In this document: positions 11,490 to 23,100 of the stretch, piece after piece | How positions within the stretch are numbered: the first letter of the stretch is position 1 | Layout of the letters: the number at the start of each line of letters is the position of its first letter | Source: Batillaria attramentaria | Lineage: Eukaryota; Mollusca; Gastropoda; Batillariidae | Assembly (NCBI GenBank): GCA_018292915.2 | Contig: JACVVK020000088.1 | Location: 1,700,661-1,764,660, forward strand | Reading direction: 5' to 3' | DNA length: 64,000 bases | The notes under the pieces: generated by a model | Told to the model about the DNA's origin: nothing | The model's database searches: none | Seen by the model: only the letters and a program-made list of their open reading frames with translations | Translations under genes and position numbers: made by a program

Positions 11490-13100
11490 GTACCACAACC
11501 TGACACTGCGTTCTCTGCCAGTAATGTTCGTCTACGCGTCTCTGTAATCTGATACGGACACAGGAACACGGGGCAGTGACCACCAGGTATGTCGCTACAC
11601 TTACCTGTATCCGAATTAGATTACGGGACAAATCAGTCAACAAATCAGTCAACGGTAGGAAGCCTAATGAATAAGTCAATATTAGGTGGAATTAAAAACG
11701 TCAAGGTTCAGCGGGATAAATACGTCTATTAGGCTAGGAAAATTGCCGAACAAGGTAGAACAAATTTGATCCTAACTTTTTATTACAGATTTCAGTAGAA
11801 CACAGGCCCCTAATGCCGTGGTGGTCTCCGTGAATTTTTTCTCCGTCCGCGTCACCGTTAAAAACGACCGTTTATCTTGCCATTTTCACTATATGAGCCC
11901 TATAAATGGGCTTTTGAGGGTGTGCACAAAGTATGCGTGTTTGCGGGTACAGAAATGCGCAGAACTCCACTCTAAATACGGTTACTGTTAGACAAGACAT
12001 GCATTGTTGACATACTGAAATTTTACCCCAATCAGAATGATGCTTCCTGGAAAATTGCGGCCATCAGTTTGGCCGTTGATTCAAAGGACCGTGTAAAACG
12101 GCAGTATTTGATGCTTGTGCACTTATCAGGTCACTGCAGGTGACATGTATCGCGGAAAACATTTACGAACATTGAACAATTTAGTCAGGAAACGCTTCTT
12201 TGGTGTTGTGAAGTTCCCTTGTCACCGCATGTCCAGGTACGTATGAAATATGATATCCAAGTGAGCACTTTTTTCGGTAGCGATATTTTGGGGGTGTACT
12301 TACTAAAGTAGTTGCTGCGTTGTGAGTAGTGAACGATTTTTCTCAAAGAGCAGTGCACACTCAAGAATAGTATCCCAGTTGTGTCATATCAAAAGTTCAT
12401 TGAAATCGCTTTTGTACTTTTGTCACTAACAGCCAACGAAAGTGCAACCTATTTAATAATGGCTGCTAGTTCAGTACTAGCAAAGTGCAATGGAAATTAT
12501 GTAGAGCACAACCTGAAGTCTATAGTAGTATGTGTCTGAATTCATTTCAAGTGTTATGAGGTATGTTAATCACACGGCAAACATGTTTTCAAGGTCAAGG
12601 TCATTGGTTTGTCTGTTTACTCCAAAACATTTTACTTCATCGCTCAGAATAAGCATTTTGGTGCTGCTAACTTTTGTCCCCATGGTTTGGTGAGTTCACA
12701 ACATCCTCTGAAACACTAAAAATCAAGTCCAAAATGCACCAGTTTACACATATTTTCATGTCTTTGCGTTGTTTTTTTTGTTTTGTTTTTTTTAATCCGG
12801 GGAGCATGCCCCTGGACATCACTAGCTCTACACGTCTGCTTTGCAGATGCATGCGTCTGGCTTTGCCACGTTGTCAGTGATACACTCTTTTCCTCCATTT
12901 GCACCATGGATCATTTTAAGCCGTGGATTTGTATCTTTTTCTTTTTTCCTTTTTTTTCTTTTATTATCTGGAATGCAGTTTCCGGAATAAAATGCACAGA
13001 TGTGGATTTCAGTAGGCAGATTCAGTATCTGCCAGCACACAACATACGGTCCTTCAGAACGGTGTGATGGGACATGTGGTACATGTTTCTTGTGGGGCAG
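11490..13100. other. Non-coding, nothing recognised
   Basis: No gene, repeat array or element is recognised here. The sequence directly precedes the first ITPR exon, so part of it is intron if the gene extends upstream. Confidence 0.5.
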
Positions 13101-13301
13101 GTTGGTGCGGACACAGGTGGAGATGGAAATGGAGATGGAGAGCACAGACGGTGAGCCTGTGGACCAGATCATCACGGTGGAGGAAGACGAGGAGGTGATG
13201 CTCCTGTGGAACAACGGCCAGACTCAGAAGGGCATCCGTGAGCTGGCCATGGCTGCCGCTGAAAACCTGAAGGAAGATAAAGACGTCCTGCAGTACTACA
13301 G
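13101..13301 (+). CDS. itpr: itpr copy 1, exon a
   Basis: Acceptor GTGGGGCAG. One base completes the previous codon, then [14 protein letters not shown] aligns with the vertebrate LVLSRFEFE stretch, and VMLLWNN...[11 protein letters not shown] follows. Donor ACAG|GTGAGG. The alignment before the Met-rich run argues for an internal exon and not a gene start at ATG 13122. Confidence 0.92.
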
Positions 13302-16300
13302 GTGAGGGTCAGATGGATGAAGGCATGTGAACCAGTGAGTAGTACAGGTGAGGGTCAGATGGATGAAGGCATGTGAACCAGTGAGTAGTACAGGTGAGGG
13401 TCAGATGGATGAAGGCATGTGAACCAGTGAGTAAAGTTTGTGCCTGCAGATCCTGAGGCAGGGTTCTAATAATGATAATAATAATTGATAATTATATAGG
13501 CGCTTTACCCAATTTCTTGAATTGGCTCAAAGCACCGCAGACTGGACCCAACATGCACGCTCATGTCAGTCACAAACATTCTCTCACAAACTGGACATGA
13601 ACACAACACCAGAGACGTCCGTCTTGATTTTATCTGCATACTGGGCTCTTGGCATGGCATGGCAAGTATAGATGCTTTGCACTGGTTTTTTGGCTTTTCG
13701 GTTGATTAGTTTTTGAAGTCTTGTTCTGTTGATGTGCATTGCACGTGCTGATGTGTTTTTTCAGACATCAGCTGAACCTTTTCTCCAACATGTGTCTGGA
13801 CCGTCAGTATCTGGCCATCAATAGTCTCTCACCTCAGCTGGACGTTGATCTTATCCTCAAGTAAGTCAGGCATAAGTTATGTCAATTCCATGGTCAGGAA
13901 TGTTATTATATATAGTGGATTTCTACTCAATAAACATTACATTTTTAGTCATATTGATTAGTGTTTGTTTCTGCCAAATGTACTTAAAAGATTGGCTTTT
14001 TTCCCTTTTTCTTTCTTGCTTTTTTTTTTTTTCCTTTCTTTGTTTCCTCTTTATCTGTGTCACTGTCTGTCGTACCTTTTTTGTTGTTGTTGTTCAGGTT
14101 TTTTTTTTTGTTTGGTTGTTTTTTGTAGTTGTTTTTTTTCTTTGGGGGGTGGGGGTGGGGGCTGTTGTTTTCTTTGTTTGATTGGGTTTTTGGGAGTTGT
14201 TTGCTATTTTTTGCAAGTTTACTTTTATGCCTATCAGTCAAGTTTTCCCTTGTGTTCAATAGATGCATGTCAGACGAGTCACTGCCTGCTGACCTGCGTG
14301 CCTCCTTCTGCCGCCTCATGCTGCACATGCACGTGGACCGGGACCCCCAGGAGCAGGTCAAGCCCGTCAAGTACGCCCGCCTGTGGGCCGAGATTCCCAC
14401 GGAGATCTGCATTGCAGAGTGAGTTTCAGTTGTGTTACTGGAGCAGTTGTGTTTGGTACATGCTCAGTGGTGTGCCCTTATACATTTAGTTGTACTGTTC
14501 ATATAGATAGATTGGCAAGGTAAGTATTTAGTAAGAGTTCCTTCCCAGAGTGGGCGTGCTGTGGGCCCAATGGTGAGGCTGTTGCAACACAGCTGAGACT
14601 CGCTCACTCCACCTCTTGTTTTGTCACGTTTTAAACTTACTTATTTTCTTTTGTAAAATTGCCAATACTATTCTATTGTTAATTTTCACTACATAACACT
14701 GTTCTTAAGCTTATCTCTTACATGTATTTTTTAGTTGATCAGCAGGTCAAAAGGTAAATTTCCTTCTTGGCAATAAAATATCTTGCATCTTGTTTGTCCC
14801 TCATCTGTTATATACATGTACATATTCATGTAATTTCATTTTCTCAGGCAAAATAAGTCATTTGCTTGAGGCAGTTCGCAGCATGCTACGTTTACTTCAG
14901 TTCCTGTTCTCATGGTGTCACCCGCGTTAACAGGAAAAATAACGCTTGCATACTGAAGTGTGTGTTCTGTGTCGACAGCTATGAGTCCCACATCAGCAAA
15001 GCCCCAGAGAAAGAGAAGGTGAAGAAGAAGTTTGCCCAGACTATGGCCTTTGTGGAGGATTACCTGTGTAACATTGTCAGTAAAGCCTGGGCAAAGAAGG
15101 AACAGAACACCATGACATACCAGGTTGGCAGAAGTTAACTCTTTGACGACGGAGCGCAATTTCTGACACACGATTTCCTATAGGAATTGCGCTCCGTCGT
15201 CAAAGAGTTAAAACATTGTTTACCCATGAGTGTAAGAATGAACGTCCATGTAAAAACCCTTCGTTGTCTGGGGAGCCGGGGTGGTCGAATGGTAGAGTGT
15301 TGGACTTCTAATGCTCGGGTCGTGAGTTCGACCCCGGCTGGGGCCAAATATTTGTGCTGGCTTTTTCATCGTTGCCCCGTCTTTGATATCACCCTATGTG
15401 GTGGAAAAGGACGTTAAACCCCCAAACACCCACCCACCCACCCTGTCTTGCCAGTATTGTTGATGTTCTATTCTTACTGAGCACTAGCAGTTCTAAAACA
15501 GTGTTTCCATGTAAGGAGTGAACGAAAAATAAGAGGAATATCCAGTTTCAGTTTTTGTAAACAGCCAATTTTACAACAGGGGGAACTCTTTTGGTTTGAA
15601 ACAGTGGCTACCCATTCAGAAGCAGGTAAGAGTTTTCTTCAAACTGATGCTGTCGCCCAAAAGAAGGCTCAGAGAGGAAATGAAACCCTGTGTGCTGTGA
15701 AGACAGATGGTCTCTCAAAGGGTTGGTCATCCAAAAGAGGTTCTTACTGTTCTCTCCGGGTACTCCGGCTTCCTCCCCCTCTGCTTTGGAAATGTTCAGT
15801 CCACCAAATTTGAAAAATAAATGCAATTCTAAATTCCGAAATTTACGTAGCTGAGCTGACCCTTCGCACCACGTGATTGTAATGTGTTTATGTCTAGCGT
15901 GCGAGAGAATGTGTGTGATTCACGTGAGCGTGCGTGTTGGGTTCAGTTCGCAGCGCTTTGAGCCGATTCATGAAAATTGGGTAAAGCGCCTATTCAATAC
16001 TTATTATTATTATTATTTATGACATTTTATTTAGCGGAAGGTGCCAAACAGCAAACAGAAAAGTTTGGGCGCAAAGCTTTCAGCTTACAGTTACGAATAT
16101 CGTGACTTGCAGGTGGTGAATCTGGCCCGACAGCTGATCTACTTCGGCTTCTACACCTTCAGCGACCTGCTGCGCCTGACCAAGACCTTGCTGAGTATCT
16201 TAGACTGTGTACCAGAGACCAACAACACTCCTCTCCCACAGCAAGCAGAAGGTAAGACTTGAGTGTGGGCCAGCTGATTATACAAAGTCAAGGTCTGTCA

Positions 16301-19300
16301 GGACCAGCTGATTATACAAAGTCAAGGTCTGTCAGGACCAGCTGATTATACAAAGTCGAGGTCTGTCAGGAAGTGTTTGAGGTCGAGGAGTTTCAGTGGT
16401 GTGGTTGGAGTACTTTTTTGCAGTCAGCCTTGTCACAGTCACCCTTGTATGACCAGCTGTATGTATTATGACAGAGAGTGAGTGATGCATTTCCGTGACA
16501 CTGTCGCAGGTGAGGAGGGTGAAACGAGCCTGGTGGCGGTGGGCATGGAGATCATGGCCAGCAAGAAGGTGGAGGTGGAGGAAGACAACCTGGTGATGGA
16601 CACCAAGCTCAAGATCATTGAAATTCTCAAGGTCAGTCTTTCACATGTTTTAATCTGTCCTGTGTAGGCAGCCAATCCTGCCAGCAGTCGAGCCCCCATA
16701 AAAACATTCCTGACAACCATGACCATACCACATTAATTTGAACACAGAAGAACACTTACAGTTAATGCATATCAGATCAGTTTATCCAGTTGTGCTGGCT
16801 TGAAAGGCATTATTTTGTCTTCAGTTGAAAACCTCAAACATAAACACAAACATGTCTTGGAGGAAGTGAAACACGTCATTTCTTATTGTCTGTGCTGACA
16901 GTTCATCCTGAATGTGCGGCTGGATTACCGTATCATGTGTCTGCTGTCCATCTTCAAGAAACAACATGATGGGGATGGTGCACCGCGTGATTCAGATCCA
17001 GGTAATTATGCTGGATTTGCATGTCACTTAATCCCCCCCCCCCCCCCCAACGTGTCTTTTGTTTTTGTAGGAATTTGAATTTTTATTTTCCTGCACAAAC
17101 ATGTATCCAGTTGGTTTCAAATGCGGAAATGGCCACTTTCACTCAGTTGTGTCATTGTTTGTTTGTTTGTTTTTAGCTGGACTTGATCTGGAGAGCATTG
17201 CCACTCAGGCTGAGGACATTTTTGGTGGGAGGTAAGCGCATCAAGTGTATTGGTGGCCTTAATTTATTTTCAGACCTCGAATGTGCTTGTCTCTCTCACC
17301 ATCAGTTCTCAAAGTTATCACATCTGTTTTCATCTGCAGTATTTTGCTCGTTGCCTTCACAGGTGTTGGTAAAAAGCATAGTCACTATTTGTATTTTACA
17401 TTTTTGCAAGGTAAGTGGCATTAGTAAGTGAGGAGTTGTAAAAGAAAAACATTTCCTTGATGCATTCATGGTGTTTTCTATTTTATTTCGTTGCGCCATG
17501 ACCTTATGGCATTGCAATTTTTTCCCCCCATACATTTTTTTTTTTTTTTTTTGGCAGCGCTTATCAACCAATAGGTTATATCGCTATATAAGTACTGTCA
17601 TTATTATTATTATTATTTGTGCAAGGGAAATGAGTTACTCATGTTTCAGTTAGAAGATAAACGCATTGGCTTGATTGCATATCAACAGTACGAACACAGC
17701 AGAGTTGGACCTAGATGGACAAGGAGGCAAGATGTTCCTACGTGTCTTGCTGAACCTAGTGATGCATAACTACCCCTCACTGGTGTCAGGCGCCCTTCAG
17801 CTGCTGTTCCGACACTTCTCTCAGCGCCAGGAGGTTCTGCAGGCCTTCAAACAGGTGTTGTATCTTAATTCATTATTTCTGTGCTGTTTCAGGATGCTGC
17901 ACTGAAGTTTGAAGTTTAGACTTTGTGCATAACACACACCTGTTCGATTCTATACCATTACTAATTACAGTCCAACTTTGTATAGATCATTATACATTTG
18001 TATGCTTCGGAAATAATGAGGGGCCTTTAGTTTAGGTTTAAGAATTCTTTACTTCCCAAATAAAATTAGTTTTCAGTGTATGGGTCCCTCTGTACCCTGG
18101 GGAGCCGGGTGGCCGAATGATAGAGTGATGGACTTCTAATGCTCAGGTCGTGAGTTTGTATCCCGGCTGGGGCCAAATATTTGTGCTGGCCTTTTCATCG
18201 TTGCCCCATCTTTGATATCACCCGTATGTGGTGGAAAAGGATGTTAAACCCCTACCCCCCCCCCCCCCCAAACATACACCACCACCACCATTTCAAAGAT
18301 TTTGTCATACTACCAATGTAAGTGTCATCAAAAGAAGTGGAAAAGTACTAACTGTTGTGTCTCGTCTGCGCTACAGGTCCAGCTGCTGGTGTCAACAAGT
18401 GATGTGGAAAACTACCACCAGATCAAGAGTGATTTGGACAACTTGCGGCTGCTAGTTGAGAAGTCAGAGCTGTGGGTCTACAAGGGAAAACACGGTGACG
18501 CCAGCAAGAAGAAGAAAAAGGCCAGCGGTGGGGGAGAAGGGGGGGATGAAAAGGTCAGTTCTTGCATAGATCTTGACTGATAACAAGGAGCAGTTTTAAG
18601 GGGATCGTGAACATACATTTACACAATGCATGCTTTGATGATTGCTTTCACCTTTATTTCGGGAGCTGGGGTGGCCAAATGGTAGAGCGTTGGACTTCCA
18701 ATGCTCGGGTTGTGAGCTCAAATCCCGGCTGGGGCCAAATATTGTGCTGGCTTTTTCATCGTTGCCCCGTCTTTGATATCACCCGTATGTTGTGGAAAAG
18801 GACGTTAAACTCCCAGACACCCACCCACCCTTCACCTTTATTTCCCTGGTATCATGCTTTTGATCATGTCGTAGTCTGGTTATAATTTATATATCACTGG
18901 ATACATCCTATTCAAAGTGGCTGCTTTTTTTCTTTTTTTTTTCAGCAGGCAGCCAGTTTGAGAATTGGTGTCTACTATGTTTCGAACTATTTTCAAGTGA
19001 CACGGGTTTTGCTTTGTTTTGTTACAGGAAGAGAAAAGTAAGGAGAAGAGTGAGAAAAAGAACAAGACGCAGTCCTCTTGGGTGAGTGGATGCTTCGAAA
19101 AGATTGATGATTTATTTTTTTCTTTCATTTCTCATGATTTTTCTTTAACGGTCTTTTTTATCATTCTTTTCAAGGTAATTGCATACATCATTGTTCAAAA
19201 CCATTGTAAACTGTACCAGACTGATTGCATTGATGCCCATTTATGTTCATGTATTTGCAGAGTCTTGTTGGAGACCAGGGTTCAGCTATTGACCAGGATC

Positions 19301-20028
19301 TGGGACCCCCCATTAGTGGCGACTCCAACAAGAACTACAAGAGCATCAAAGCTGTGAGTCACACATACCTAGCTACCCTACGGCTGGCTGACCAAACAAG
19401 AAAAACAAATGCGTGGCGCTGTATGACTAGTGACACGCTTCCTGTGGGGGGGCAGTAGCCTGACTTTCCCTTGCTACAGATAGGATTTGGACAGTTCGCA
19501 TTTGATGACATTGAATTGGCCCTGCCATCTTACTTTAGGTCTTAGTTTTAAGGTGTTCGTCAACAGTTTTTGTATTAGGGAAGTGATAAGAATTATATTA
19601 AGACATGGCTTTAGAAAAGTTGATAAAAAAGAAGTATCTATTTCTTTTGCTCATTAGGCAGATTGAAAATATATCTGAAAAGTAGGCAGAATTGAAAATA
19701 CGTAAAAACCACCCTTTTGCGAGTGAGCTTGCACAGGTCTGGTTGTTGTCTCTGTGTAGTGGTGAAGCTGAATTCCTTATTCTCACTTTGAGCATGTTCA
19801 GATGTTTCTCTCCAGATACTGATACGTCTAACACGCCTGTGTCTACAAGAGGTGCTAGGAGACGTCCGCAAGCCACGCAAACATGAGCAGCGGCTTCTGC
19901 GCAATATGGGCGCTCACACTGTGGTGCTGGATCTGCTGAAGATCCCGTATGACAATGTAAGCTAGCTAGCTGTTTTGTTTATTTGTTTGTTGTGTTTGGG
20001 GTTGTTTTTCGGTCAGAACATGGGTGCA

Positions 20029-20104
<76 letters not shown>

Positions 20105-23100
20105 GAATTTATACAAATATACAAGTATACGATCCATTCTACATACCTTTACATTGTTAAATCAGCACTCATCTAGAGGACAACATAGTAATTTGAAATA
20201 CAGTTGTTGTAAGAAACTGTTGACACTTCTGTGTTAACCTTTATCAATTAATCTTCCGTCACAATTCATCGTAATGTGAAAGTTTTTACTTCTGTGGCAT
20301 TAGGACTCTTTTAGTGAATTTAATTTTTATATGTCCATGAACATGTGAAAACGTGACTGAGGAATGTGTGTGTTTCAGAACTCGGACATTCGGATGGCTG
20401 AGATCATGCAGCTTGCCCACGAGTTCCTTCAGGCGTTCTGCCTGGGTAATCAACCCAACCAGAACATTCTGTATGGTTTCCTTGATCTCTTCCTGTCCCC
20501 AGGGGTAAGAACAAACAGACTATTCTAGCTGGCAGCTGCCGTCGTCATATTTATGATCATGCCATCTGAATGTTGTTGATGTGATAATATGCAGAGGTGC
20601 CAACTGGTACGGCATTTTCCGCATAAATGTGGAAATATTGTTTGGCCGCGAAAAATAAGGAGCCAACTTTGAAATATTTCAAAAGGATCATTAGGCAGGA
20701 AACCTCACTTCTTTGGTCATTCAGACTTTAGCATGCTGAGTTCAGTGATTGCTGTTGAAATGATAAAAATACATGTAATGATGATAATAATAGCAACAAG
20801 AGTCAGCTGTAAAAGTTTGCAATTTTCTCTAAGCTAGAACTGCTTTGCGTTTTCACTTTTGGTTTATTTACTCAATGCATGTGTGTGTGCACACTCACTT
20901 TAGCGTTGTAATTATAAGCAATGTATGCTTTCTGTTTATATGTTTTCTTTGTATGGCAGAATGCTGACAAGTGCCGAAAAATACTGACATGCGTGTGAAA
21001 TAGTACTGACACTTTGGGGGGTTGGCACCTCTGAATCTGTATTTCCAGATGCCAGCCAGCTAAACTTCCATCACTATCCCAATCTGATTTTCTGTTTCTT
21101 GTTTTCAAGATTTTTTCTGTGTTGCCTGCTGCAGTGGGTTTAATTGTTGAGTGCTTCCATGTTTCACACTGTTCTACAGTCAAGTAATGAACTCTGTAGA
21201 ATCAACTCTTTCATGACAAAGAGTGGTAGTGGTATGAACTGGATTACTGAACTTTGTGACCTGCAAATCTTGCAGGATTCGCAAGTTGTACATGGGGTAA
21301 GCGCAGACATCTGGCATGAGTGCTTCAGTGTGAGATCACCAGCATCCCAACATGTTTGCACTCTACTGTTTGCATCCAAGGAATAGGAGCCTTCCAAGCT
21401 TTCTCTTTTTTGTTTTTCCTTCTTTTTTTTTTAACGCTTTATTATCCTTTCCAGGAAAATCAGAAATTTTGTGCATCTTGTTACCTTAAGTCTCATGAAG
21501 TGCTTTCCCAGTGCAGTGTTCACTACCAACATTTGCCTCCAGCCTCCCTTTTCCCCACTCCACATTACCACCCCAGTGATGTTCCCGGGTTGGAGGTATG
21601 ATAGGACAAAATGTTGTGGACACTAGAAAGCCAAAGGACATCGTGTCCTGACAACGCAATTTGCTGTGTCCACGTTGAATAGAAGTCTATGGGACACTGG
21701 ACCGCTGCAGCAAAGCTTTGCTTGGACATTGGTCCTGAAAGGGCCCATGGACATTTACAGTTTTAATCGGACTGTGACCAGTGTCCGAGCCCTTGGAACA
21801 TCACTACCACCCAATCCCATTCATCCAAGCCTTGCACCCTTTTCCTGTTCCCTGGAAAATAGGGGTAATTGAAAGAGAAGATAGCTCAAAATGTGAGGTC
21901 AGTTAAACAAAACCAGATTTACTATTACAAGGGTTTTTTCATTTCTGTTTTATGACAGTGTATCACACATTTCCCTGGACCTGTTTTACTATAAACATTC
22001 ACATGTTTTTCAGCAGCTCAGACAAAAGCTGCCCACATACTCTTATTTTGGACTTGCCCATTTCCATTCTAATTTTATCCATGCCAGAGTCGAATTTTCT
22101 GCTTGCTTAAACCTCCATCACTAATCCCAGGACCAATCCCCTAAAGTAGCTGTTCTGAATCAAAAGAACATGACTCTGTGTTTAAAAGCTTAGTTCGAAA
22201 GTTTTACTTACTTCAGTTTTGTTACTTCAAGGTGTTGGAAGCTCAGACAATGAGGGCTATTTTCCGTGACAATGCCTCGCTCTGCAGCGATGTGACAGAG
22301 CGTGTGGTGCAGCACTTCGTTCACTGCATCGAGTCACACGGCCGTCACGTACACTACATCAAGTTCCTGCAGACCATCGTCAAGGCCGAGGGACAGTACA
22401 TCCGTCGATGTCAGGACCTCGTCATGGCTGAGGTGAGTATGGTGTCTTTTGTCATGTGCAGTCACTTGTGTCTACGTTTCTTGGTTTGCTGATTTTGTTC
22501 CTTGGGCCACTGGTGATGCCTGTGAAATATACCACATGCTACTTTGAATTCAGGTTTCTGTTCATGGTATTGAAACCACGACTCCACCATCCCTTTGAAA
22601 TCAGAGCAGTATAAACGAAAACAGTTTCATACAGTAAAAGATAAATAATAAAACAAGATTTGAATTGAATTGAATTGAACAGTAGAAAATACACACATGT
22701 AATATGTTTCTTGTTCAGATTGTGTGATGTGCCTGTATTCATCTTCTTTTTTTCTTTTTTTTTCTTTTTTTAAAGCTTGTGAGCGCAGGAGAAGAGGTTT
22801 TACTCTTCTACAATGACAAGGCATCTTTTGAGGCGCTGATTGAGCTGATGCGATCTGAGCGCCACAGAACAGATGACCGCAGTCCACTGCAGTGCCACAT
22901 CAACCTCGTGCAGCTCCTGGCTCTGTGCACAGAGGGGAAGAACGTCTACACAGAGATCAAGTGTCACTCCTTGCTTCCACTGGACGATATTGTCCGTGTT
23001 GTCACACATCAGGACTGTATTCCCGAGGTGTGTGTGCAGGGTTTTTGTTGTTGTTTCAGTCCAGCAAGATTTTACCCAATGTATTTGGCTTCTGCCCCAG

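Noticed and set aside
15270..15345. Possible tRNA gene
   Set aside because: It has A- and B-box-like sequence, but the same head plus a fixed non-tRNA body recurs in the window, so it is a SINE.
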